Shown here one piece after another: positions 51,446-60,797 of a stretch of 63,444 bases of DNA (position 1 is its first letter; each line of letters starts with the position of its first letter). The translations under genes and the position numbers were made by a program. The notes beneath the pieces are model-generated. The model searched no databases. It was not told the DNA's origin and worked only from the letters and a program-made list of their open reading frames with translations. Origin of the DNA: Kiritimatiellia bacterium (lineage in GTDB: Bacteria > Verrucomicrobiota > Kiritimatiellia > CAIQIC01 > Lenti-01); assembly GCA_028681135.1 (NCBI GenBank), contig JAQUJC010000008.1, positions 1 to 63,444 on the forward strand. Reading direction: 5' to 3'.

Positions 51446-52702
51446 ATGTGGATGGTGCGCGGATTAGGGGGCATGGCGGTGCTGCTGGCGCTGGCGTGGG
51501 CGCTGAGTGAAAATCGGCGGCGGGTGCAATGGCGCCTTGTGGCGTGGGGGGGGGGGCTGCAATTTGGCATTGCGCTGCTGCTGCTGCACGTGCCGCTGTT
51601 TCAGCGGGTGCTGCTGGAGTTGAATCGAGTGGTGCGGGTGGTGGAGCACGCCACCCGCGAGGGCGGCTCGTTCGTATTCGGCTACCTGGCGGGCGGTGAC
51701 GCGCCGTTTCTGCTGAAGGAGGGGGTGGCAGGGGTGCCGCCGGTCTTCTTTTTCGGGCCGCTGATCATGCTGATCGTGGTGGGGGCGCTGAGCGCGGTGC
51801 TGTTTCATTTCGGCATCTTGCAGAAGATCGTGGGTGTCTTTGCATGGCTGCTGCGGCGCACAATGGGGCTGGGCGGGGCGGAGGGCGTGGCGGTGGCGGC
51901 CAATGTCTTCATGGGCCAGAGCGATGCGCCGCTGCTGATCAGGCCCTACGTGGAAAAGCTGGGGCGGGCGGGGCTGTTTACGGTGATGACGGCGGGGATG
52001 ACGACGATTTCGGGGTCGCTGATGGTGGTGTATGCCTCGATGTTGGAGCCGATAATGCCGGGGATCGTGCTGGGGCACTTGGTGGTGGCGTCGCTGATCA
52101 GCGCGCCGGCGGCAGTGATGGTGGCGCGAATAATGGTGCCGGCGGCACCGAGTGAAGTGGATCATGAGACGCCCAGGCTGGCGGCGGAAACCGATGGCGT
52201 CATGGATGCGCTGCTGGTGGGGGCCAACGACGGAGCAAAGGTGATGCTGAACGTGGCGATCATGCTGGTGGCGATCATCGCGGTGGTCTCGCTGGTGAAT
52301 TCAGTGTTGGGGTTGCTGCCGCTGGCAGAACCGCTATCGCTGGAGCGGATGCTGGGATGGGTGATGGCGCCGGTGATGTGGCTGGTGGGGGTGCCGTGGA
52401 GCGAGGCGCAGGCGGCGGGGGAACTGATGAGCCTCAAAACCGTGTTTAATGAATTCGTGGCATATGCAGCGCTGGCGCGGCAACCGGCGGAAATACTCTC
52501 AGAGCATAGCCGCCTGATCACACTTTACTCGCTGTGCGGATTTGCCAACTTTAGCAGCGTGGGTATCATCGTCGCTACGCTGTCGGTGCTGTGCCCGGCG
52601 CACAAGAAGACGATTGCCTCGCTGGGCCTCAAAGCGATGGTCGCGGGCACGATCGCCACTCTGCTGACTGGCGCCGTCATCGGAATCATTCTCAAGCCAT
52701 AA
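51446..52702 (+). CDS. nupC: NupC-type concentrative nucleoside transporter
   Basis: This 418-residue inner membrane protein matches CNT/NupC transporters. It has an N-terminal helix pair, the VFMGQSDAPLLIRPYVEKLG motif (the family's GQ(S/T)E-type substrate loop, here GQSD), SLKTVFNEFVAYAAL, and the C-terminal TLYSLCGFANFSSVGIIVAT. Such transporters couple nucleoside uptake to sodium or protons. An AGGGAGCG site lies before the ATG at 51446. The 11-base gap to the amylase implies co-transcription, though a functional link is unclear. Confidence 0.93.
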   Translation: MWMVRGLGGMAVLLALAWALSENRRRVQWRLVAWGGGLQFGIALLLLHVPLFQRVLLELNRVVRVVEHATREGGSFVFGYLAGGDAPFLLKEGVAGVPPVFFFGPLIMLIVVGALSAVLFHFGILQKIVGVFAWLLRRTMGLGGAEGVAVAANVFMGQSDAPLLIRPYVEKLGRAGLFTVMTAGMTTISGSLMVVYASMLEPIMPGIVLGHLVVASLISAPAAVMVARIMVPAAPSEVDHETPRLAAETDGVMDALLVGANDGAKVMLNVAIMLVAIIAVVSLVNSVLGLLPLAEPLSLERMLGWVMAPVMWLVGVPWSEAQAAGELMSLKTVFNEFVAYAALARQPAEILSEHSRLITLYSLCGFANFSSVGIIVATLSVLCPAHKKTIASLGLKAMVAGTIATLLTGAVIGIILKP

Positions 52703-52764
52703 AAGGAAAACATTGGCATCCGCGCGGTGGGCGGCTATGCTGCAATCGTGAGAGTGGCACACGG

Positions 52765-55700
52765 ATGAAGAAATGGTGGCAGAGTGGGCTGATGGGTATC
52801 GCCCTGTTGGCGACGTTGGCGTTCGGCGAAAGCCAAGCGTTCACGCTGACGGCGGCGGAGCAGGCGTGGCTGGCTGCGAATCCGGGCATTCGTATCGGTG
52901 TGCCGGAGGACGCCCCGCCCCTGCATTTTACGGGATCGGAAGGGGCCCCGGTCGGGTTGGGAATAGAGGTGCTGGATGAGATGAACCCGCGGTTGGACGG
53001 GGCCATCCAGTTGCAGACGGGACCCTGGCATGAGCTGGTGGCGCAACTCGAACGCGGGGACCTCGACGGATTAGCGGGGGTCTCGCCGGGCGGGGGGCTG
53101 GACTCGCGCTTGGTCTACACTCGGCCCTATCTGGAGGTGCCGGCCGTGATTGTGGGCAAGCGCGATTCACGCTATTACCCAAGCGCCGCCAGGCTGCGCG
53201 GCCGGGCACTGGCGGTTGAAAAAGGGTCTGCCTTGGAAACGTGGTTCCGCGAGAATCATCCCAAGGTCCGGCTTAAGCCCTATGCGACGGCGGCCGAGGC
53301 TCTCGACGCGGTGGCCCGGGGGCAGGCCGTTGCTTTTGCCGGCAACCGGGCGGTTGCCCAGTATCTGCTGGAGCGGGACATGCTATCCAATCTGCAGTTG
53401 CAGGGCTTGCTGGAAGAGGTGCCGTCGGCCCTGTGCATTGGCGTGCGCCGGGACCGTCCGGAATGGACCGCGTTGCTTGATCGGTTGCTGGCCGATGTGC
53501 TGCACCGGCACGGGCAGACCCTGCGGGCCAAATGGTTTGTACTCGCCAGCCATGCGGGTGACCGCTTCGTGCTGTCCGCCCGGGCGCAGGCGTGGTTGGA
53601 CGCACAATCGACCATTCGTGTTGGCGTGCCCGACGATGCCCCGCCCATGGCGTTTGTGGATGAGGCGGACGAACCCCAGGGGCTCGGCCTGGATGTGATC
53701 CATCTGTTGAACGAACGGCTGGAAGGCCGACTCGAAGTGGTGCCGGGGACGCGGCAGGATTTGGAAGCGGCCTTGAGCGCGGGAACCCTGGACGCATTGC
53801 TGGAGATGTCACCGGCGGCGGGCAAGGACGGGCTGCTGTACACCAAGCCCTATGCCAATATTCCCAACGTGATTGTGGGGCGCAAGGGGACACAGCAGCA
53901 TGTGACACTGGAGAGTTTGCAGGACCGGACAGTGGCGGTGGCAACCGGGTGGCCGGCGGCCCGGCACTTGCGGCGGGAGCGCAAGGGCATTCATCTGGCC
54001 GAGTTTGCCAATGGGCGCGAGGCGTTGGCCGCGGTATCCACGGGCCAGGCGGAGGCCTTTGTGGGCAGTCGCGCGATGGTCGCCTGGGTTCTGGCGCGCG
54101 ATATGCTGGTGGACGTGCATATCCAGGGCACGGCCTGGGAGATCGATTCCGTCTCGGCCATCGGGGTGCGGCCGGATTTGCCGGACCTGGTGGAAGTGCT
54201 CAATGCCGCCCTGGCGTCGCTGCCGACAGATGTGGTCCAAGGGCTCTATGAGCGCTGGGGTGGCAAGGATTGGCATGAGATGACCGAACTGTCCTGGGTC
54301 CAGCTTACGCCTGAAGAACGCCAGTGGCTGGAGGAGCATCCGGAAATTTTGGTCGGGAGTAATCCGCGCTGGGCACCATTGGAATTCACGGACAAGCATG
54401 GGCAGTTTCAGGGGGTGGCCTGCGAGTATCTCGAACGATTCGGCAAAGCGTTGGGGGTGACGTTTCGCCATGTGGCTATTCCCTCCTGGCGGCAGGCACA
54501 GGCGAAGTTGCGGGACGGGGAAGTGGATATGCTCAGTTCGCTGAACAAGGCCAGCGCCCGGCGGGTGGAGGTGGAGTTTACGACGCCCTACCAGGCGCTG
54601 CCCACGGCCATTTTCACGCACGAAAAAACCCCGTATGTGGGCCAGGCCGAAGACCTCAAGGGCCTGCGGGTGGCCGCCGTGGTCGGCTACGGCCTGGAAC
54701 GGTATCTCGAGGCCAAGGTGTATGGCCTGAAAGTGGAGACGGTGTACGATGTGCCGACCGCACTGGCGCAGCTTGGATCGGGGGAACTCGATGCCTTGGT
54801 CGGCAGTCTGCTGGTCACGGGGCACTACATCCAACAGGGCGGCCATACCCAAATCAAGGTCGGCGGCGACTTGGATTTTGTCTATCAGCCCGCTTTTGCC
54901 GCCCGCCGGGACACCAGAATCCTGACCGAAATCCTGTCGAAGGCGTTGGAGGGGATCGATGACCAGGAGCAGGCGGCCATTGCCCGCAAATGGATGGCGG
55001 TGACTTACCAAAAGCGAATTGATTATCGCAAACTCTATAAGTATGCCGCCGGCGTGGTGGCGTTGCTGGGCCTATTTGCGTATTGGAATCGGCGTATGGC
55101 GGCGGAAATCCAGCGCCGCAAGGCCGTGGAGGCCTCGCTGTTGAAGAGCGAAGAGGCGCTGGTGGGCGCGAACAAAGAGCTGGAGGCCTTTTCCTACTCG
55201 GTCTCGCACGATCTACGCGCCCCGCTGCGGCATGTGGCCGGCTTTGTGCAGTTGTTGCAGACCAATGCCCAGGGCAAGCTCGACGAAACCGGTTTGCGCT
55301 ATATCGACGTCATTGCCAATGCGGCGCAGAAAATGGGCCACCTGATCGATGATTTGCTGTCGTTTTCGCGGACGGGCCGGGCCCAGATGCACATCGAGCC
55401 GGTGGCGCTGGGGCCGCTGGTGGATGAATGTCGCAAGGAGCTGGAGCCGGAAATGGGCGACCGCAATATCGAATGGGTCATCGGCGAGCTGCCCGAGGTG
55501 CAGGCCGACCGCTCGCTGCTGCGCCAGGTGCTGGCCAATCTGCTGGGCAATGCCGTGAAGTATACCGGTAAGCGCGAGCAGGCCCGTATCGAGGTGGCCT
55601 CGCGCCGGGAGAACGGCGAGATCATTGTCAGCGTGTGCGACAACGGCGCGGGCTTCGATATGAAATACGTGGACAAGTTGTTTGGGGTCTTCCAGCGGCT

Positions 55701-55872
55701 CCACAGCGAAAGCGATTTCGAAGGCACGGGGATCGGCCTGGCGAACATTCGACGGATCATCGTCCGCCACGGCGGCCGCACCTGGGCCGAAGGGGCGGTG
55801 GACCAAGGCGCCACATTCTATTTCAGCCTGCCGGATGCCCCGGCGGGTTCTGCCCAGGAGACACCTCCATGA
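52765..55872 (+). CDS. Sensor histidine kinase with three periplasmic solute-binding (Venus-flytrap) domains
   Basis: The start at 52765 begins a signal-anchor (MKKWWQSGLMGIALLATLAF). The 1035-residue protein has three SBP_bac_3-like domains (about 26-260, 268-505, 512-755). Each opens with a similar segment: LTAAEQAWLAANPGIRIGVP, LSARAQAWLDAQSTIRVGVP, and LTPEERQWLEEHPEILVGSN. A membrane helix (about 757-776) and a short coiled coil follow. The HisKA domain has FSYSVSHDLRAPLRH with His815, and the HATPase has LANLLGNAVKY, DNGAGFD and GTGIGLANIR. BvgS/EvgS kinases use the same plan with two such domains. The stop overlaps the next response regulator (ATGA). Ligands are unknown. Confidence 0.9.
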   Translation: MKKWWQSGLMGIALLATLAFGESQAFTLTAAEQAWLAANPGIRIGVPEDAPPLHFTGSEGAPVGLGIEVLDEMNPRLDGAIQLQTGPWHELVAQLERGDLDGLAGVSPGGGLDSRLVYTRPYLEVPAVIVGKRDSRYYPSAARLRGRALAVEKGSALETWFRENHPKVRLKPYATAAEALDAVARGQAVAFAGNRAVAQYLLERDMLSNLQLQGLLEEVPSALCIGVRRDRPEWTALLDRLLADVLHRHGQTLRAKWFVLASHAGDRFVLSARAQAWLDAQSTIRVGVPDDAPPMAFVDEADEPQGLGLDVIHLLNERLEGRLEVVPGTRQDLEAALSAGTLDALLEMSPAAGKDGLLYTKPYANIPNVIVGRKGTQQHVTLESLQDRTVAVATGWPAARHLRRERKGIHLAEFANGREALAAVSTGQAEAFVGSRAMVAWVLARDMLVDVHIQGTAWEIDSVSAIGVRPDLPDLVEVLNAALASLPTDVVQGLYERWGGKDWHEMTELSWVQLTPEERQWLEEHPEILVGSNPRWAPLEFTDKHGQFQGVACEYLERFGKALGVTFRHVAIPSWRQAQAKLRDGEVDMLSSLNKASARRVEVEFTTPYQALPTAIFTHEKTPYVGQAEDLKGLRVAAVVGYGLERYLEAKVYGLKVETVYDVPTALAQLGSGELDALVGSLLVTGHYIQQGGHTQIKVGGDLDFVYQPAFAARRDTRILTEILSKALEGIDDQEQAAIARKWMAVTYQKRIDYRKLYKYAAGVVALLGLFAYWNRRMAAEIQRRKAVEASLLKSEEALVGANKELEAFSYSVSHDLRAPLRHVAGFVQLLQTNAQGKLDETGLRYIDVIANAAQKMGHLIDDLLSFSRTGRAQMHIEPVALGPLVDECRKELEPEMGDRNIEWVIGELPEVQADRSLLRQVLANLLGNAVKYTGKREQARIEVASRRENGEIIVSVCDNGAGFDMKYVDKLFGVFQRLHSESDFEGTGIGLANIRRIIVRHGGRTWAEGAVDQGATFYFSLPDAPAGSAQETPP

Positions 55873-56336
55873 TCGATCGCTATATTCTGCTGGCCGAAGA
55901 CAATCCCAATGATGCCGAATTGACGATCGCCGCGTTGCAGGCCAGCCGTCTGGTGAGCCCCATCCGGGTGGTGGCCGATGGTGCCGAGGCACTGGATTTT
56001 CTCTTTTACCGCGGAGCGTATGCCGGCCGCAAGGAGGGCCCCCCGGCCCTGATCCTGCTGGATTTGAAAATGCCGAAAGTGGATGGACTGGAAGTGCTGC
56101 GCGAGGTGAAAAAGGACCCGGCCCTGCGGTTGATTCCCGTCGTGATGCTGACTTCGTCGCGCGAGGAGGCGGACTTGACCCGCAGCTATGCCAGCGGCGC
56201 CAACGCCTATGTGGTTAAACCGGTCGAATTTGATGAATTCATGCAGGCGGTGCGGGAGCTGGGCCTGTTCTGGGGCCAGGTGAACGAACCCTCGCCCGTT
56301 CCGGGCTCGGCCCCGGTGAAAATGGACCCCACTTGA
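55869..56336 (+). CDS. Stand-alone response regulator receiver protein (Rcp1-like)
   Basis: The ATG at 55869 overlaps the kinase stop. The 155-residue protein is a single CheY-like receiver: acidic pocket LLAEDNPNDAELT, phosphoacceptor Asp65 in ILLDLKMPKVDG, MLTSSREEADL and the conserved Lys in YVVKPVEF. It has no output domain, as in Rcp1-type regulators paired with phytochrome kinases. It probably relays phosphate from the kinase at 52765 to the next protein or modulates the kinase. The short Pro-rich tail is not conserved. Confidence 0.93.
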   Translation: MIDRYILLAEDNPNDAELTIAALQASRLVSPIRVVADGAEALDFLFYRGAYAGRKEGPPALILLDLKMPKVDGLEVLREVKKDPALRLIPVVMLTSSREEADLTRSYASGANAYVVKPVEFDEFMQAVRELGLFWGQVNEPSPVPGSAPVKMDPT

Positions 56337-56347
56337 AGGAGATGACC

Positions 56348-57508
56348 ATGAGTCCCGAATCCCCCCCCAAGAAGCCCCTTAACGTATTGATCGTCGAAGA
56401 CTCGGAGACCGATGCGCTGCTGCTGACCGAGCAGTTGCGAGCCGGAGGCTACGATCCGCAGACCCGCTGCGTGGATACCGCGGAGGGATTGACCGACGCC
56501 CTGCAAACCAAGTCCTGGGATATTATTTTTTCCGACCACAACATGCCGCAGTTTAGCTCGACGGAGGCGCTGGAAATTGTGCGGTCGTCCGCAATCGATG
56601 TACCGTTCATCATCGTGTCCGGGGCCATTGGCGAGGAAGCCGCGGTGGCGGCCATGAAAGCCGGCGCACAAGACTACCTGATGAAAGGGAACATGGCGCG
56701 CCTGGTCGCGGCAACGGCCCGCGAGTTGCACGATGCCCAGGAACGCCGCGCCCGACGGGTGGCCGAACGCGCCTTGCTGGCTCAGGAAGAGGAGTTCCGC
56801 CTGGCCCGCGAAATCCAGCAGCGACTGTTTCCAGACGGTCCACCTAAGCTGCCGGAGTTCGATATTGCCGGGGCATCGCTGCCCGCGGCGGCTACGGGCG
56901 GGGACTACTTTGACTTCATTTCCACCCGCTCCGGCGAGTTGTTTGTGGTGGTCGGCGACGTGACGGGCCACGGGATCGGGCCGGCGCTGCTGATGGCCGA
57001 TGCCCGCGCGTATCTGCGCGCACTGGCGGTATCGGGCCAGCGCTTCGAGGATATTCTGGAGCGCGTGCGCAGTCTGATGATCGAAGACCTCGGCCTGGAC
57101 CACTTCATCACGCTCTTTTTTGCCAAGCTGGACCCCGCCACGGGCCTGTGGACCTACATCAATGCCGGCCACCCCCCGGGGTACATTCTGGCACCCGATG
57201 GCACCGTCAAAACCGAGATGATGCCCGGGACCGCCGCGCTGGGCATCGATCGCGAGGAAACACCGCTGGAAGCCAAGGAACTAACTCTGGAAAAGGGCGA
57301 TTTGCTGTTGCTGATTTCCGATGGCATTCCCGAGGCGCGTAACCACGCCGGAGAGGAGTTTATGGAAGAGCGCGTGATCGAGATCGTTCAGCGCGAGAGA
57401 GAAAAAAGCTCGGCGGAGATCATCAAAATCCTGATGGACGAAGCCCGGCGCTTTGCCCAGCCCAGCCAATTGCAGGATGATATGACCGCCGTGGTGCTCA
57501 AGCTGTGA
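56348..57508 (+). CDS. Response regulator fused to PP2C/SpoIIE-type serine phosphatase (RsbU-like)
   Basis: The ATG at 56348 has AAGGAG 6-7 bases upstream; the TTG at 56333 is less credible. The 386-residue protein has a receiver domain (1-125, LIVEDSETDALLL, phosphoacceptor Asp63 in FSDHNMPQF, Lys in YLMKGN), a coiled linker (AQEEEFRLAREIQQRLFPDG), and a SpoIIE/PP2C phosphatase (ATGGDYFDFIS, VGDVTGHGIGPALLMADARA, LLISDGIPEARN, LQDDMTAVVLKL). The metal-binding Asp residues are present. Such enzymes dephosphorylate anti-anti-sigma or STAS-type proteins; none lies nearby. Its stop overlaps the deaminase start (GTGA). Confidence 0.92.
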   Translation: MSPESPPKKPLNVLIVEDSETDALLLTEQLRAGGYDPQTRCVDTAEGLTDALQTKSWDIIFSDHNMPQFSSTEALEIVRSSAIDVPFIIVSGAIGEEAAVAAMKAGAQDYLMKGNMARLVAATARELHDAQERRARRVAERALLAQEEEFRLAREIQQRLFPDGPPKLPEFDIAGASLPAAATGGDYFDFISTRSGELFVVVGDVTGHGIGPALLMADARAYLRALAVSGQRFEDILERVRSLMIEDLGLDHFITLFFAKLDPATGLWTYINAGHPPGYILAPDGTVKTEMMPGTAALGIDREETPLEAKELTLEKGDLLLLISDGIPEARNHAGEEFMEERVIEIVQREREKSSAEIIKILMDEARRFAQPSQLQDDMTAVVLKL

Positions 57509-58140
57509 CGGCGTGGGCCATAGCATCGGGAGGGTGCCGCCGCCTGACCCGCGCCGTGCTGCTGCTGCTGCTGCCGGTGCTGCTGCTGGCGGGGGCAGAT
57601 GTCTCGGCCCAGGAGGGGATGCCGCCCCAGACCGACGTGGCGCTGGAGCGCCAACCCTCAATTCGACTGATCGATCCCGACCGCGATGCGGCAACGCTGC
57701 GACGCATCGAAGTCTGGCGTGCGCGATTGCCCGCGAAATATCAGCGACGCAATAATTTTGCCTGGGCCATCGCCCGGATCGAGGGGCTGGAGAAGAGCGA
57801 GTATTTCGCCCATAGCGGGATTCAACGCCTGAACAAGATATCTGGCGAGGCGGCGGAAAAAATTGCCGGGATTTCACTGCGGCCCAAGAAGGGGCGCTTC
57901 GCGATCCTGTGTGTGAACCACAATGACGAGATCGAAGGCGATAACTGTTGGCCCCGGCACGTGGATACCGAGTACAAGATCATCGAGGATATGGCCCGGC
58001 GCTTGCCGGACGCCTCGGCGGGCGGACGAGTGCGGCTCTATACCGACCTGTACCCCTGCGCAAGCTGCCGCTATGTCATGCGCCAGTTCCTCGCCGCCTA
58101 CACCAATGTGCAACTGCAGGTGCTGTACCGCGAGCGCTGA
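57505..58140 (+). CDS. Secreted deaminase-fold protein (toxin-deaminase/BURPS668_1122-like)
   Basis: The GTG at 57505 overlaps the phosphatase stop. The 211-residue product has a signal peptide (RAVLLLLLPVLLLAGADVSA) and a C-terminal domain with the zinc and catalytic pattern of nucleotide or nucleic-acid deaminases: D154-T-E156-Y-K, then YPCASCRYV with Cys185 and Cys188, followed by RQFLAAYTNVQLQVLY. This fits the toxin-deaminase families found in polymorphic toxins. No immunity gene lies beside it; the next gene converges. Its coupling to a kinase-phosphatase cassette is unusual. The substrate is unknown, and a housekeeping envelope role cannot be excluded. Confidence 0.72.
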   Translation: MTAWAIASGGCRRLTRAVLLLLLPVLLLAGADVSAQEGMPPQTDVALERQPSIRLIDPDRDAATLRRIEVWRARLPAKYQRRNNFAWAIARIEGLEKSEYFAHSGIQRLNKISGEAAEKIAGISLRPKKGRFAILCVNHNDEIEGDNCWPRHVDTEYKIIEDMARRLPDASAGGRVRLYTDLYPCASCRYVMRQFLAAYTNVQLQVLYRER

Positions 58141-58269
58141 CATTATCAAAACTAAACGAAAAATGGTGAAATATAGTCCGCGGACGATGGCAAACGAGTG
58201 CTGAGCGATCCCGCGCGCCGGCTCGGCCCTGATTCATCCGCGGGGTAAGCTCGTGGGGGGCTGTCGGGG

Positions 58270-59757
58270 TCAGGGCGAGGGCAGGACGGGGGCGGGGGAG
58301 GCCGGGCTGGTCGGCGTGGACCAGTGGCGGGCCGTGGCATAGCGTTCCATGGCCGGGGAGGCCACCAGGAGCGCGCCCCAGGCGACAGCGCCAGCGACGA
58401 TAGCGCTGACAAAGCCGACCTTGAGCCATTCCCAGAATGAGATGTGGATGTGTCCGTGTTTTTCGAGGAGGCCGAGGGCCACGATATTCGCGGTGCTGCC
58501 GATCATGGTGATGTTACCGCCAAAGCAGGCGCCGAATAGCATGGCCCACCACAATGGCATGCCGAACATGGTGTCGGATAGGGCGCTGACCACGGGCGAA
58601 AAGGCGGCGACAAACACCACATTATCCACGAATGCCGAGCCGATGCCGGTTGTGCCGATGATGATCGGAATCAGCGATTTGGGATTGGACCCGAAAGCCG
58701 ACGTAAAGCCTTCAGCCATTTTTTGCGTTAGCCCCACATGTTCGAGGGTGCCCGCGACGGCAAAGAGCAGCATGAAGAACAACAGGGTCCACCAATCCAC
58801 CTCGCGTTCGATATAAAAGCGCGCGCGTTTGTGGCGCCAGATCATGACGCCGCCGGCGCAGGCGAGAGGGGCGATTAACAAAGCGCTATTCGTGGCCAGC
58901 CCCAGCAGTTGCTCCACCTGGTGGTGCGAGGCGATGATGAGGAACGTGATTGTCAGTAGAATGACGCCCTGGCGGTGCGGCACCTGGATATCTGGGGCCA
59001 GGCTCAGGTTGCGGCTCAGGCGCTCGGCCAGACGCTCATCAAAGACGTCCAGCTCGCGGCGGAACCACAGCATGGTGACGCCGAGCGTGGCGACCAGCGC
59101 CAGCAGCATCACTGGGAACGACCACAGGATGAAGTCAAAAAAGGTGAGGCCAGCCTGGGTGCCGATGTAAATGCCGACCGGATTACCCATCATCGTGCCC
59201 GCGCTGCCGACGTTGGTGCACAAGACACAGGTCATTAGGTAGGGCGCGGGATTCAGTTTCAGCCGTTCGCAGACTTGAAAAACCAGTGCGCTGATGAAGA
59301 TGATGGAGGTGACTTCATCAACCAGACAGGCCAGCAGGGCGGAGGCAATGGCGGTCACGGCAATGAATTTTCGGCCCGTGATGCGGGGCATGGCAACGAT
59401 GGACTGCACCACCCAGGTGAAGAAGCCGGTGTCGCGCAGGGCACCGACGATGACCATCATACCGGCCAAAAAGAGAATCACGGGCAGCGAGGTGGCCTCG
59501 ACGAGGGTGGGCAAATCCAGCGACTTGGTGAGAATCAGCACCGATACGCCCAGAAAGGCGATGGACAGCCGAAGGTTCCAGAAGAGCAGAGTGCCCAGGA
59601 TGGTGGAGAGAAAAACGCTGAGGGCGACGGACTGGGTGGTCGTGAACCCGATGAGTTGGCCGGCCAAACCGGCGGCGGTTGCCAACAGCAGCAGCAGCCC
59701 CGCACGCCGGACCACAGCCGGGGTGCTCATGCCATTTGACGTTGCGCCTTCGTACAT
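58270..59757 (-). CDS. SLC13/DASS-type permease (ion-transporter superfamily)
   Basis: This 495-residue inner membrane protein has about eleven helices and the IT-superfamily signatures: TNVGSAGTMMGNPVGIYIGT and GACFGGNITMIGSTANIVAL, the two repeated Gly/Asn substrate loops, and LVDEVTSIIFISALV. Such permeases exchange or import dicarboxylates, sulfate, arsenite or sodium. The start at 59757 or the Met 9 codons later are both possible. It lies 24 bases after the EIIA-CBS gene, so the pair forms an operon. The C-terminal tail is Pro-rich. Confidence 0.85.
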   Translation of the reverse strand: MYEGATSNGMSTPAVVRRAGLLLLLATAAGLAGQLIGFTTTQSVALSVFLSTILGTLLFWNLRLSIAFLGVSVLILTKSLDLPTLVEATSLPVILFLAGMMVIVGALRDTGFFTWVVQSIVAMPRITGRKFIAVTAIASALLACLVDEVTSIIFISALVFQVCERLKLNPAPYLMTCVLCTNVGSAGTMMGNPVGIYIGTQAGLTFFDFILWSFPVMLLALVATLGVTMLWFRRELDVFDERLAERLSRNLSLAPDIQVPHRQGVILLTITFLIIASHHQVEQLLGLATNSALLIAPLACAGGVMIWRHKRARFYIEREVDWWTLLFFMLLFAVAGTLEHVGLTQKMAEGFTSAFGSNPKSLIPIIIGTTGIGSAFVDNVVFVAAFSPVVSALSDTMFGMPLWWAMLFGACFGGNITMIGSTANIVALGLLEKHGHIHISFWEWLKVGFVSAIVAGAVAWGALLVASPAMERYATARHWSTPTSPASPAPVLPSP

Positions 59758-59781
59758 ATAAACCGATCCAATCGCGGGCCG

Positions 59782-60714
59782 TCAGGCCCAGAAAAGTTTA
59801 GAAATAAAACTGTGTAGGTTGACCACCCCGGCCAGATGTCGGCCTTCCATCACCAGAATCTGGCGCGTTTTTTCCATGAGAAATATTTTGGCCAGTTGAA
59901 TGGCGGGCACATCCGGGGGGACGCTGATGTATTCTTCGCGCATGAAGTCCGCGAGCCGCATGGTTCGGTCCTTGCGCAGCAGGTCGGCGAAGGGTTCAAA
60001 CTGGATGATGGGCGTGAGATCGTGCATCCAGAGCAGGTGTTCCGGTAGACTGATTTGCAGCAGGTCTTCGAGGGAGACGACTCCGCGCACGTCGCCTTGT
60101 TCGTCCACAACAGGGATATCGTAGAGCCGCCGCTCACAGAACAGATCGATGGCGGTTCCCAAGTGATCGCTTTCCAGGAGGGTGGCGGGGTTGTGGGCCA
60201 TCATGTGCATGGCACTAACAAAGGGCGGGAAGTCATCTTTGCCGCTGGTGAGCATGGCGCACAACTCGTCGGGCGAAGGGCATCCGGCGATGAGGCGGAC
60301 ATCCTTGAGCGCGATCATCTTTTTGGACAGCCCGGCAAGGAACTGGAGATAGGCGTCGGGCATGCTCTTGGGCGTCAGAACCAGGAAGATGGCATGGACG
60401 GGGTGTTGCGCATCACCATTGAAGGGGATGCCCGGCACCGAGGTGCCGACCGCCACCAGCAGCCGCGACAGACCTTCCAGGCGCAGGTGGGGCACGGCAA
60501 TGCCGGGATATACCACGGTGGGGGCCAAGGCTTCCCGGGCGATGAGTTCGTCCAACATGACTTGCGGGTCCCGGCCGGGGGTCTCTTCTTCCAACAGACG
60601 GAGCAGGGCGGCCAGCGCGTCGTCACGGGTGCGCGACGGGAGATTACACACAATCGTTTCCGGGCGGAAAACATCGACAAAACCAGTATTAACGGTGTGT
60701 GGCATAGCTTGCAT
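59782..60714 (-). CDS. PTS EIIA-type domain fused to a CBS pair
   Basis: This 310-residue cytoplasmic protein has an EIIA (fructose/nitrogen-type) domain in about 1-155, with the phosphorylatable His76 in VVYPGIAVPHLRLE. Two CBS domains follow (DIPVVDEQGDVRGVVSLEDL; TRQILVMEGRHLAGVVNLHS). EIIA-Ntr-like domains sense phosphoenolpyruvate status, and CBS pairs bind adenylates. Its gene leads directly into the SLC13 permease, so it is likely the permease's regulator. No PTS EI, HPr or EIIBC gene is in the window. The divergent palindrome pair at 60798-60837 lies between it and the thioredoxin gene. Confidence 0.87.
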   Translation of the reverse strand: MQAMPHTVNTGFVDVFRPETIVCNLPSRTRDDALAALLRLLEEETPGRDPQVMLDELIAREALAPTVVYPGIAVPHLRLEGLSRLLVAVGTSVPGIPFNGDAQHPVHAIFLVLTPKSMPDAYLQFLAGLSKKMIALKDVRLIAGCPSPDELCAMLTSGKDDFPPFVSAMHMMAHNPATLLESDHLGTAIDLFCERRLYDIPVVDEQGDVRGVVSLEDLLQISLPEHLLWMHDLTPIIQFEPFADLLRKDRTMRLADFMREEYISVPPDVPAIQLAKIFLMEKTRQILVMEGRHLAGVVNLHSFISKLFWA

Positions 60715-60797
60715 GTGTACCGTTCAGCGGGGCCCGTGTCAAGAAAGACGCCGGTCTGTTTTTGCCGCCTGTTTCTTACGCTGGGTTTCCAGGGTAG

